A model generated the notes under the pieces. That model saw only the letters and a list, made by a program, of their open reading frames with translations. It was not told the origin of the DNA and did not search any database. The translations under genes and the position numbers were made by a program. This document shows, piece after piece, positions 45,761-53,046 of a stretch of 53,046 bases of DNA (position 1 is its first letter; the number at the start of each line of letters is the position of its first letter). Origin of the DNA: an uncultured Pelagibacteraceae bacterium (lineage in GTDB: Bacteria > Pseudomonadota > Alphaproteobacteria > Pelagibacterales > AG-422-B15); NCBI GenBank assembly GCA_902523535.1, contig CABYZQ010000001.1:1-53046 (forward strand). The letters are read 5' to 3'.

Positions 45761-46692
45761 GAATTATTGCGGGAAATAGTAATTTACCTCTTTCTAAAAG
45801 TGTTTCTGATTATCTTGGTGAGAACTTAACGAACGCTTCCATACATAGGTTTGCCGATGATGAAGTTTACGTTGAAATTAAAGAAAACATACGAGGTGAG
45901 GATGTTTTTGTTATAGAATCTCTATCCCACCCTGCTAACGATAATCTTATGGAGCTACTAGTAATTATGGATGCTCTAAAAAGAGCATCTGCAAAAAGAA
46001 TTACTGCTGTAATTCCTTATTATGGTTATGCGCGACAAGATAGAAAGCCCGGCCCTAGAACACCAATATCTGCAAAATTAGTTGCTAACTTAATAACAAC
46101 TGCTGGAGCTGATAGAGTTTTAACATTAGATTTACATGCTGAACAGATACAAGGTTTCTTTGATATCCCTACTGATAATCTTTTTGCAGGACCAGTTTTT
46201 TCAAAAGATATAAAAGAAAAATATGATATTGGAAACTTAGTTGCGGTTTCACCTGATATTGGTGGTGTAGTAAGAGCGAGAGCCATAGCAAACAAAATCG
46301 GTGCTTCAATAGCCATTGTTGATAAAAGGCGATCTAAACCCGGTGAGAGTGAAGTTATGAATATAATTGGAGATGTAAAAGGAAAAGACTGTATTATTTT
46401 AGACGATATAATTGACTCTGCTGGAACGATTTCTAATGCAGCTAATAGGATAATGGATCTTGGAGCTAATAGTATAACATCCTATGTAACACATGGCGTA
46501 CTTACTGGAAAAGCGCTCGAGAGAATAAATAATTCAAAATTAACTGAATTGGTAATTACCAATTCTATTAATAATCAGGATATATTAAATAATGGTAACA
46601 AAATACGATCTATTGATATTTCCAATCTATTGGGTGAAGCGATTAAAAGAATTTCTGAAGAAAGCTCGGTATCCAGCCTGTTTGATTTTTGA
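45757..46692 (+). CDS. prs: Ribose-phosphate pyrophosphokinase
   Basis: Prs makes PRPP for purine, pyrimidine, His, Trp and NAD synthesis. The 311-residue protein shows the N-terminal [42 protein letters not shown] with the flexible ATP-binding loop, [11 protein letters not shown], and the PRPP-binding loop [12 protein letters not shown]. Its start overlaps the pgeF stop, tying it to the lgt operon. PRPP produced here also feeds the gpt enzyme encoded downstream. Confidence 0.97.
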   Translation: MRIIAGNSNLPLSKSVSDYLGENLTNASIHRFADDEVYVEIKENIRGEDVFVIESLSHPANDNLMELLVIMDALKRASAKRITAVIPYYGYARQDRKPGPRTPISAKLVANLITTAGADRVLTLDLHAEQIQGFFDIPTDNLFAGPVFSKDIKEKYDIGNLVAVSPDIGGVVRARAIANKIGASIAIVDKRRSKPGESEVMNIIGDVKGKDCIILDDIIDSAGTISNAANRIMDLGANSITSYVTHGVLTGKALERINNSKLTELVITNSINNQDILNNGNKIRSIDISNLLGEAIKRISEESSVSSLFDF

Positions 46693-46743
46693 TTAATATG
46701 CTTGCCATATAAGCAAATTTAATCTAATTACCACAACACAATT

Positions 46744-47433
46744 ATGTCAAAAAAAACAAATTTAGATGCTGAGATAAGAGCTGAATCTGGAAAATCAGCA
46801 GTAAAAAAAGTCCTTGCTGCTGGTAAAATTCCATCAGTAATCTATGGGTTAGGTGAAGATTCTCTTAATATTGCCCTTGATAAAATATCTGTTCAAAAGG
46901 AAATTAATTCTGGAGGGTTTCTGACAAGAATCATTTCTTTAAATATTGCAGGTAAGAAAAGTCTCGCAATCCCGAGAGATGTACAATTTGATCCTCTTTC
47001 AGATCAACCAATTCATGTGGACTTTTTGAGATTGGCAGAAGACTCAAAAATTACCCTGGATATACCAACTAGATTTATCAATGAAGAGTCATCTCCCGGC
47101 CTTAAACGTGGCGGAGTACTTAATGTTAACAGAAGAACTGTGCAACTTAGTTGCCCAGCAAATAATATTCCTGAAGAAATTGTATTTGATTTAGATGGTC
47201 TAGAAATTGGTGATACCATCAGGATATCTGCCGCCAATCTATCAAGCGACATCACTCCTACAATTAGTGATCGTGACTTTACTGTAGCATCAGTTGCCGC
47301 GCCAACTGTTGTCAAAGAACCTGAAGCTCCTGTAGAAGGTGAAGAAGAAGCAGCAGCAGAGGGAGCGGAGACTTCGGATGATGCTAAAGAGGCATCAACA
47401 GATGATGCTAAAAAAGAAGAAAATAAAGATTAA
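46744..47433 (+). CDS. rplY: 50S ribosomal protein L25 (Ctc-like)
   Basis: L25 binds 5S rRNA in the large ribosomal subunit. The N-terminal RNA-binding domain (LDAEIRAESGKSAVKKVLAAGKIPSVIYG) is followed by the TL5/CTC-type beta domain (VHVDFLRL-like IHVDFLRLAEDSKI, GLKRGGVLNVNRRTVQLSCPANNIP). A highly acidic tail with a repeated DDAK element near residues 210-225 ends the protein. The length of 229 fits the long Ctc type. It precedes pth, a very common pairing, with a 45-nt spacer. Confidence 0.95.
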   Translation: MSKKTNLDAEIRAESGKSAVKKVLAAGKIPSVIYGLGEDSLNIALDKISVQKEINSGGFLTRIISLNIAGKKSLAIPRDVQFDPLSDQPIHVDFLRLAEDSKITLDIPTRFINEESSPGLKRGGVLNVNRRTVQLSCPANNIPEEIVFDLDGLEIGDTIRISAANLSSDITPTISDRDFTVASVAAPTVVKEPEAPVEGEEEAAAEGAETSDDAKEASTDDAKKEENKD

Positions 47434-47478
47434 TACTTTACCTTTCAACTAATACATAATTTCTATATTCTTAAACGT

Positions 47479-48036
47479 ATGATTGCTCTTATTGGTTTAG
47501 GAAACCCCGGTCAAAAACATTCCTTAAATAGGCATAATATAGGATTCATAGTTATCGATGAACTTATTGATAATAATGAAATTATTAAGAGTGAAAAAAA
47601 ATTCAACGGTGATTTAACAACTTTTTCAATCGGAAGAAAAAAAATAGTCACATTTAAGTCATGCGATTACATGAATGAATGTGGTGGTAGTATTGCAAAA
47701 CTCATTAATTTTTACAAACTTGGTCTAGACTCAGTTTATGTCTTTCATGATGACCTTGATATTTCTCTTGGAAAAGTAAAAATAAAAAATGGTGGCTCAC
47801 CAGCTGGTCATAATGGATTAAAATCAATAGACTCATGTATAGGCAAAAATTATAACAGAGTAAGGGTTGGAATTGATCACCCAGGGAGCCGTGAATTGGT
47901 TAACAGGCATGTACTAGGTAACTTTAAAAAAAAGGAGTTGGAGATTGTTGACCAATTAAAGATCAGTATTTCATCGCACTTGAAATTACTGATATCAGAG
48001 AATAAATCTCAATTCTTAAATAACATTAAATTATAA
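47479..48036 (+). CDS. pth: Peptidyl-tRNA hydrolase
   Basis: Pth frees tRNA from peptidyl-tRNA that drops off ribosomes. The N-terminal IGLGNPGQKHSLNRHNIGF contains the catalytic His19 and Asn9, FKSCDYMNECGGSI carries the Asn of the substrate site, and VFHDDLDISLGKVKIKNGGSPAGHNGLKSI is the family signature with the second Asp. The length of 185 is typical. One nucleotide separates its stop from the ychF start. rplY-pth-ychF is a widespread gene order. Confidence 0.96.
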   Translation: MIALIGLGNPGQKHSLNRHNIGFIVIDELIDNNEIIKSEKKFNGDLTTFSIGRKKIVTFKSCDYMNECGGSIAKLINFYKLGLDSVYVFHDDLDISLGKVKIKNGGSPAGHNGLKSIDSCIGKNYNRVRVGIDHPGSRELVNRHVLGNFKKKELEIVDQLKISISSHLKLLISENKSQFLNNIKL

Positions 48037-48037
48037 T

Positions 48038-49126
48038 ATGGGATTTAAATGCGGAATTGTTGGGCTACCTAATGTTGGAAAATCGACATTATTTAATGCT
48101 CTTACAAAGAAAATTTCAGCTGAAGCCGCCAACTATCCTTTTTGCACAATAGAACCAAATGAAGGAACCGTAATCGTTCCTGATGAGAGAGTTAATACTT
48201 TGAGAGAAATAGCAAAATCTAAAAAAACTATACCTACCTCACTGACATTTTTTGATATAGCTGGACTTGTAAAAGGTGCGTCAAAGGGAGAAGGATTAGG
48301 GAATAAATTCTTATCACATATAAGGGAGGTCGATGCAATCATACACGTGGTTAGGTGCTTTGAAGATGACAATATAACTCACGTAAGCAATAAAATTGAT
48401 CCCTTGGACGATATTGAGACAATTAATACTGAATTAGTTTTATCTGATATTGAACTACTAGAAAAATTAAAATCTGGTCTCGAAAAACAAGCTAAAAAAG
48501 GTGATAAAGATGCAAAAATTAAAATCTCAGCAGCTGAAAAGTTACTAATCCATCTTGGAAAAGGCGAACCGGCAATTACAATTGAAAATTTATCTGAGAT
48601 AAAATCAAATTCGTCAGAATTTAATTTAATTACGTTTAAGCCAACAATCTATGTCTGTAATGTCAATGAAGAATCAATTATAGGTGGAAATGAATTCACG
48701 AAACAAATTAAAAATAGTTTTAACAATGAAATTATTCTTATCTCAGCAGAAATAGAGTCCCAGATTTCTTCATTAAGTGATGAAGATCAAAAGGAGTATG
48801 TACAGAGCTTAGGTTTAGAAGAGTCGGGTTTGAATAAAATTATCCGCAGTGGCTACAAAACACTTAACTTGATTACTTATTTTACAGCGGGTGAGCAAGA
48901 AACAAGAGCGTGGACCATAGAATTGGGGACAACAGCGCCTCAGGCTGCAGGAAAGATTCATACTGATTTTGAAAAAGGCTTTATTCGAGCTGAAACTATT
49001 GCGTATAATGATTACATTGCCTGCATGGGTGAAATAAAAGCAAAGGAACAAGGAAAGATGCGTAGCGAAGGTAAAGAATATACTGTACAAGATGGTGACG
49101 TAATGCATTTTTTATTTAATAATTAG
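48038..49126 (+). CDS. ychF: Redox-regulated ATPase YchF (Obg family)
   Basis: This ribosome-associated P-loop protein of the TRAFAC class hydrolyses ATP rather than GTP. It has the Walker A GLPNVGKSTLFNAL at the N-terminus, FFDIAGLVKGASKGEGLGNKFLSHIREVDAIIHVVRCF, a helical insertion, and the C-terminal TGS-like domain (ARAWTI-like ETRAWTIELGTTAPQAAGKIHTDFEKGFIRAE). The NKxD specificity motif is replaced by NVNEES, as expected for YchF. The length of 362 is standard. It follows pth directly and gpt follows after 2 nt. Confidence 0.97.
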   Translation: MGFKCGIVGLPNVGKSTLFNALTKKISAEAANYPFCTIEPNEGTVIVPDERVNTLREIAKSKKTIPTSLTFFDIAGLVKGASKGEGLGNKFLSHIREVDAIIHVVRCFEDDNITHVSNKIDPLDDIETINTELVLSDIELLEKLKSGLEKQAKKGDKDAKIKISAAEKLLIHLGKGEPAITIENLSEIKSNSSEFNLITFKPTIYVCNVNEESIIGGNEFTKQIKNSFNNEIILISAEIESQISSLSDEDQKEYVQSLGLEESGLNKIIRSGYKTLNLITYFTAGEQETRAWTIELGTTAPQAAGKIHTDFEKGFIRAETIAYNDYIACMGEIKAKEQGKMRSEGKEYTVQDGDVMHFLFNN

Positions 49127-49128
49127 AT

Positions 49129-49575
49129 ATGGAACATAAATTAGTATTCCCGACTTATGAGGAAATGCATGAGAAAGCTGTAAAGCTTGGACACTTAATC
49201 AAAAGTAAAAATATTAATTTCGATAAAATGGTTGTTGTCTCAAGGGGAGGTTTTGTACCTGCTGCTGTTGTTGCTTACACTCTGGGCATACAAGACGTAG
49301 ATATCGTATCCATACAAAGTTATATTCATCGGGAAGCTGGAAAGGCTATTGTTCATCGCGCTCCAAAAACCGAAGAAATAGTGCTCGTGATTGATGATAT
49401 TGTAGATAAAGGTGGAACAGCAAAAGCTCTTAAAGAATATATGCCTAATATGCATTTAGCAGTGATTTATGCTAAGCCAAGAGGATTGCCATTAGCTAGT
49501 ACGTATGTTGAAGAAATCACTCAAGATACTTGGCCTGTCTTCCCCTGGGATGAGGAAGACAAAGCCAATCATTAA
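49129..49575 (+). CDS. gpt: Xanthine-guanine phosphoribosyltransferase
   Basis: This type I phosphoribosyltransferase has 148 residues. The PRPP-binding motif is VLVIDDIVDKGGTA, the flexible loop is around IQSYIHREAGKAI, and the C-terminal WPVFPWDEED is typical of Gpt, which salvages guanine and xanthine. RGG in VVSRGGFVPAAVVAY is the PPi loop. The gene is convergent with an NCS2 purine permease only 3 nt away, which strongly supports a purine-salvage role. A hypoxanthine or xanthine preference cannot be settled. Confidence 0.88.
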   Translation: MEHKLVFPTYEEMHEKAVKLGHLIKSKNINFDKMVVVSRGGFVPAAVVAYTLGIQDVDIVSIQSYIHREAGKAIVHRAPKTEEIVLVIDDIVDKGGTAKALKEYMPNMHLAVIYAKPRGLPLASTYVEEITQDTWPVFPWDEEDKANH

Positions 49576-49578
49576 ATC

Positions 49579-50871
49579 TTACAAGAAGATATAGTATAAG
49601 AACGAAAGTGCTCCTATTACTATTGATCCAGCATTAAGATCTGATTGTCTGCCACTTAAGGCTTTTATTATCACATAGGCAATAAAACCTAATGCTATTC
49701 CATGAGCTATACTGAAAGTTAATGGCATTAAGATCGCAGCTAGCACTGCTGGTGCGTATTCTGTAACATCATCCCATTCGATATCCTTCAAGTTTCTAAG
49801 GAAGAAAGTTGCAACAAATACTAATGCAGGAGCTGTAGCAAATGCAGGAATACTTTGAGCCAGTGGTGCTAAAAATAAACAAATAGCAAATAAAACTGCA
49901 ACAGTTACAGCTGTTAGACCAGTTTTGCCACCCTCTTTTATTCCTGCTCCTGATTCAATGTAAGAAGTTGTATTTGATGTTCCCACTAAAGCGCCAACCG
50001 TCGTTGCCGCAGAGTCTGCTAAGACAGCTTTACCAATGCCATCAACATTGCCATCTTTATCAACTTTACCAGTTAGATTGGCTACGGAAGTTAGTGTTCC
50101 TGCGGTATCAAAAAAATCGACAAAAAGAAACGCGAATGCTACACCAATAAATCCAGCTGTTGCTAATAAACTAAAATCCATTGAGAAAGCATGCACAGCC
50201 GGTGGCACAGATCCAACTACACCGTCAATTGCACTCACGCCTGTGATCCATGCAATAAGACTTACTGCCAAAATACCAATGATTATTGAACCGGGTATTC
50301 CTCTTTTATCTAATACTGCCATTATTCCAAAACCAACAGCAGCTAACATAACAGGCATCGATGCAACATCACCAAGCGTCACTAGAGTAGCTGGGCTGTC
50401 AACAACTATTCCTGCATTCTTTAGGCCGATGATAGCAAGGAATAATCCAATTCCAGCTCCCACTCCAAATTTCATGCTAACGGGTATACTATTAATAATC
50501 CACTGACGAGCAGGTGTTATAGATAATATTAAGAATGCAATACCTGCAACAAATACTGCAGCAAGTGCTTGCTGGTAGGTGTAACCCATCCCAAATACAA
50601 CGCCGAAAGCAAAAAATGCATTTAGTCCCATTCCTGGCGCAAGTGCTATTGGCCAATTAGCCCATAATCCCATAACCAGACAGCCAACAACAGCTGCGAT
50701 TATGGTTGCAACAAATACACCGCCAAAATCCATGCCGGTACCATCAGTTGATAAAATTGCTGGGTTAACAACAATGATATAAGCCATTGTTAAAAATGTA
50801 GCGAGCCCAGCAAGAATTTCTGTTCTTACGCTCGTGCCATTTTCATTCAATTTAAAAATATTTTCTAACAT
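49579..50871 (-). CDS. NCS2-family purine permease (AzgA/PbuG-like)
   Basis: This 430-residue membrane protein has 12-14 predicted helices, of the COG2252 type that takes up hypoxanthine, guanine or adenine by proton symport. Marker segments are LATFLTMAYIIVVNPAIL, ALAPGMGLNAFFAFGVV, FLFVDFFDTAGTLTSVA and GTSNTTSYIESGAGIKEGGKTGLTA. A good Shine-Dalgarno (GGAGG) precedes the ATG. No purine riboswitch is visible in the 149-nt upstream gap. Convergent gpt makes a purine-salvage pair. Confidence 0.93.
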   Translation of the reverse strand: MLENIFKLNENGTSVRTEILAGLATFLTMAYIIVVNPAILSTDGTGMDFGGVFVATIIAAVVGCLVMGLWANWPIALAPGMGLNAFFAFGVVFGMGYTYQQALAAVFVAGIAFLILSITPARQWIINSIPVSMKFGVGAGIGLFLAIIGLKNAGIVVDSPATLVTLGDVASMPVMLAAVGFGIMAVLDKRGIPGSIIIGILAVSLIAWITGVSAIDGVVGSVPPAVHAFSMDFSLLATAGFIGVAFAFLFVDFFDTAGTLTSVANLTGKVDKDGNVDGIGKAVLADSAATTVGALVGTSNTTSYIESGAGIKEGGKTGLTAVTVAVLFAICLFLAPLAQSIPAFATAPALVFVATFFLRNLKDIEWDDVTEYAPAVLAAILMPLTFSIAHGIALGFIAYVIIKALSGRQSDLNAGSIVIGALSFLYYIFL

Positions 50872-50943
50872 TTAGTTCCTCCATCTAATTAACTTAAAGC
50901 TTATATTAATCAAAAATGGTTTTCGAGACAGATTTAATCTGCT

Positions 50944-50952
50944 TGTGGATAA
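50944..50952 (-). promoter_or_regulatory. Single consensus DnaA box
   Basis: TTATCCACA on the minus strand is a perfect DnaA-binding sequence in the spacer between the purine permease and cytochrome c1. Only one copy is seen, so this is not an origin. It could place the permease under DnaA influence or be chance. Confidence 0.35.
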
Positions 50953-51020
50953 CGATGCTTATAATTTACTGTAAAGAAAAAAATTAAATTATTGAAATGA
51001 TGAGTATATTTATAATTGTA

Positions 51021-51794
51021 CTAGTGTGACTCTTTCCAAATTTGCTTATTCGTAAAGTAAAGCAAGAATGAAAGTATTAATAGATACGTTATGACTTTAA
51101 AACCGATTCTCTTACGCGCCTCCAATTTAGGTTCTGCTGTCCATGTCAAAAACATAGTAACATCTCTAGCCATTTGTTCAGGAGTTGCTTCCGTACCGTC
51201 ACTATACTCAACAGCATCGGCTGAAAGTAGTTGTGGCATTGCAATCTTTTGTCCCTTTGCGTAAATATTGTAGTAGACACCATCATCAAGTACCATTCCC
51301 TCAGGGGCATCTTCATATCCAAGCAGCAATGAATAAACATAATCTGCTCCACCATGTCTTGCTTTAACCATTACAGATAAATCAGGAGGATATGCTCCAC
51401 CATTAGCCGCTCTTCCTTGTTGTTCATTTTCATAGGGGCTAACAAATTTATCTGACAAGATAGCTGGTCGCATGACTACGTCTCCATACTCGTCTGGAGC
51501 ACCTTTTACCTCAAATGCAGCTGCCATGGCTTTCACTTGTGCTTCAGAGAACTCAGGGCCACCATCTTCCATTAAGTTTCTATAACTCAATAATTCCATT
51601 GAATGGCAACCAGAACATACTTCAGTATAAACCTGGTAACCTCTTTGTAGTGATGCTCGCTCAAATTTACCCAATGGTCCTTGAAATGACCATTCTGGAT
51701 GAAGTGGCTCTTTCATTTCTGCTGCCTGTATAGTTATTTGAGAAAGTCCAAAATATACGAGAGTTAAAATTAATATTTTTGATAAATATTGCAT
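51021..51794 (-). CDS. petC: Cytochrome c1 of the bc1 complex
   Basis: This haem-c subunit of ubiquinol-cytochrome c reductase passes electrons from the Rieske protein to cytochrome c. It has a signal peptide (ILILTLVYFGLSQITIQA), the haem site CSGCH (C60, C63, H64), RAANGGAYPPDLSVMVKARHGG, a later Met in the KIAMPQLL region as probable sixth ligand, and a C-terminal membrane anchor (VITYLLILSFLLYFTN). The length of 257 is typical for alphaproteobacteria. The gene follows petB with 5 nt between stop and start. Confidence 0.97.
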   Translation of the reverse strand: MQYLSKILILTLVYFGLSQITIQAAEMKEPLHPEWSFQGPLGKFERASLQRGYQVYTEVCSGCHSMELLSYRNLMEDGGPEFSEAQVKAMAAAFEVKGAPDEYGDVVMRPAILSDKFVSPYENEQQGRAANGGAYPPDLSVMVKARHGGADYVYSLLLGYEDAPEGMVLDDGVYYNIYAKGQKIAMPQLLSADAVEYSDGTEATPEQMARDVTMFLTWTAEPKLEARKRIGFKVITYLLILSFLLYFTNKQIWKESH

Positions 51795-51799
51795 TTAAC

Positions 51800-53046
51800 T
51801 TAAGTAGTTGCTCCTGAGGCTAACATCTCTTTTTCCTCTTTCGTCAAAACAGGTTCACTTAAGCTTTTTGGAAGTGGTTTGGTTTTCTCTATATACCCCA
51901 GTAATGGCAAAATTACTATAAAGTGAGCAAAGTAGTATACAGTGGCAATTCTTCCCATGATTAAAAACAAGCCATCTGCTACTTGCGCTCCCAAGTAACC
52001 AAGAAAGATAGTGTTTGCAAAGAAGAGCCATACAAATTGTTTGTAAAGAGGTCTATATTTTGCAGACCTTACTTTTGATGTATCTAACCATGGCAAGAAA
52101 GCAAGAATAGCTATCGCCGAAACCATCAGAATTACCCCACCAAGTTTGTCTGGGACAGCCCTTAAGATTGCATAGAAAGGTAAAAAATACCACTCTGGAA
52201 CAATATGTTCAGGTGTTTGAAGTGGGTTGGCTTGAATGTAATTATCGGTATGTCCTAGTAGGTTTGGTACGAAAAATACAAACCCTGCAAAAATGATTAA
52301 AAATACAACAAGTGCAAATAAATCTTTTACTACGTAGTGTGGATGAAATGGAACTGTATCCTGAGATCCTTTAACAACATCGATTCCCTCAGGGTTATTG
52401 TTTCCAGGTACGTGAAGAGCCCAAACATGAAGAATTACCAATGCAAAGATAAGAAAAGGCATTAAGTAATGTAATGTAAAGAACCTTGTCAGTAATGGAC
52501 TTCCAACAGCATAGCCTCCCCATAACCAGTTAGTCACAGATTCTCCAACAATCGGTATTGCACTAAATAAATTAGTTATCACGGTGGCTCCCCAAAAGCT
52601 CATTTGACCCCAAGGTAAAACGTACCCCATAAATGCAGTAGCGATCATTAATAAGAAGATAAATACGCCTATAATCCAAATAAGTTCTCGTGGCTCTTTA
52701 TAAGAACCATAGAACATAGATCTAGCCATGTGGATATAGACAGCCATGAAAAATAGAGATGCGCCATTTGCATGGATATATCTTAGTAACCAACCATAGT
52801 TTACATCGCGCATTATGTGCTCAACACTTGCAAAAGCTAAATCAGCATCTGCAACATAATGCATAGCAAGCACTAACCCAGTTATAATCTGCGTAACTAA
52901 GCAAAAAGTTAATATTCCACCGAACGTCCAGAAATAGTTTAAATTTTTTGGAGTTGGGTATGGCATTAAGTGTCCATAGATTAGGTCAAGTAAAGGTAAC
53001 CTTTCATTAAACCATTTTCCAACTGCTGACTTTGGTACGTAGTTAT
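51800..53046 (-). CDS. petB: Cytochrome b of the bc1 complex (partial, N-terminus beyond window)
   Basis: This is the diheme, quinone-reacting core subunit. The frame stays open past an internal ATG at 52966 to the window edge, with the typical N-terminal segment [20 protein letters not shown] before [13 protein letters not shown], so the true start lies outside. Haem b ligands fit the His residues of [25 protein letters not shown] and LHVWALH. The Qo-site PEWY motif is in [14 protein letters not shown]. The C-terminus carries a short charged tail. petC follows; a Rieske gene would be expected just beyond the window. Confidence 0.97.
   Translation of the reverse strand, partial: NYVPKSAVGKWFNERLPLLDLIYGHLMPYPTPKNLNYFWTFGGILTFCLVTQIITGLVLAMHYVADADLAFASVEHIMRDVNYGWLLRYIHANGASLFFMAVYIHMARSMFYGSYKEPRELIWIIGVFIFLLMIATAFMGYVLPWGQMSFWGATVITNLFSAIPIVGESVTNWLWGGYAVGSPLLTRFFTLHYLMPFLIFALVILHVWALHVPGNNNPEGIDVVKGSQDTVPFHPHYVVKDLFALVVFLIIFAGFVFFVPNLLGHTDNYIQANPLQTPEHIVPEWYFLPFYAILRAVPDKLGGVILMVSAIAILAFLPWLDTSKVRSAKYRPLYKQFVWLFFANTIFLGYLGAQVADGLFLIMGRIATVYYFAHFIVILPLLGYIEKTKPLPKSLSEPVLTKEEKEMLASGATT

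Noticed and set aside
50036..50506. 156-codon plus-strand open frame
   Set aside because: It is antisense to the NCS2 permease; the Pro/Ala/Thr-rich translation is typical of a shadow of a membrane protein gene.
50872..51020. Possible purine riboswitch upstream of the purine permease
   Set aside because: I cannot find the conserved purine-aptamer core; only an AT-rich spacer with a short CAGATT/AATCTG inverted repeat is seen.

Overview
The window reads as a compact, AT-rich chromosome segment of a streamlined, probably marine, alphaproteobacterium. The placement is inference. It rests on the petP-petR-kinase module beside ilvE and the cytochrome bc1 genes, an lgt / NDUFAF7-type methyltransferase / pgeF cluster, an ELM1-family gene, a folM-folB pair, a yqeY-dnaG-rpoD block and a class A RNase P RNA. 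Genes are tightly packed. Start/stop overlaps of 1 to 14 nt are routine, and several convergent genes share their stop codons. I see no insertion sequence, prophage, CRISPR array or plasmid signal.

Layout. 1-2931 (minus): ftsZ (C-terminus cut by the window edge), mraZ with a striking upstream array of five TGGG repeats at exact 10-bp period, the RNase P RNA gene rnpB, and an AmpD/AmiD-type amidase followed upstream by an EamA exporter. 3923-5336 (plus): mlaA-mlaC for outer-membrane lipid asymmetry. 5333-6744 (minus): rhodanese, DUF2805 protein and a phosphoethanolamine-methyltransferase-like enzyme. 6852-15060 (minus): a long, nearly gapless run. It holds a small ORF, an ABM-like protein, a beta-propeller protein, a GST, a 55-residue membrane protein, a BT1/MFS-like transporter, a SRAP protein, a TPR protein, an old-yellow-enzyme family oxidoreductase, a methyltransferase and 1-Cys peroxiredoxin. 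15140-18854: persulfide dioxygenase-like protein, membrane-anchored alpha/beta hydrolase, an Rv2258c-like methyltransferase and a TauD-type dioxygenase. 18903-23357 (minus): tRNA-CAT, rpoD, dnaG, yqeY. 23489-27872 (plus): carA-carB. 27869-29936 (minus): Lrp regulator, 2OG-Fe(II) oxygenase, ELM1-like protein. 30016-32152: trxB and aspartate aminotransferase, convergent. 32243-38752 (plus): uvrB, caxA-like antiporter, folM-like SDR (frameshifted), folB, uvrC, pgsA. 38753-42987: ilvE, petP-petR-histidine kinase, proC. 43170-49575 (plus): lgt, NDUFAF7-like, pgeF, prs, rplY, pth, ychF, gpt. 49579-53046 (minus): NCS2 purine permease, cytochrome c1 and cytochrome b (N-terminus cut by the window edge).

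How the genes fit together. Most of the window is housekeeping: division, tRNA processing, replication priming, transcription, nucleotide supply, excision repair, lipoprotein maturation, and respiratory bc1 with its likely regulators. Purine salvage is represented by the convergent gpt and NCS2 permease. The redox and repair genes (Prx6, OYE, SRAP, ETHE1-like, GST, TrxB, UvrB, UvrC) fit an organism exposed to oxidative and photochemical stress.

The observations most worth a second look are: the direct mraZ-ftsZ junction, with none of the usual division and murein genes between them, plus its five-repeat MraZ operator; the A9-tract frameshift in an otherwise intact folM-like gene; loss of three of four zinc ligands in DnaG; the uncharacterised propeller/GST/mini-membrane/transporter cassette; the ELM1-2OG oxygenase-Lrp unit; and a 51-codon ORF overlapping proC that may be a reduced UbiK. 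I did not find a clear-cut new defence or mobile system. The propeller/GST/transporter cassette is the best candidate for an undescribed pathway, but its function cannot be read from sequence alone.
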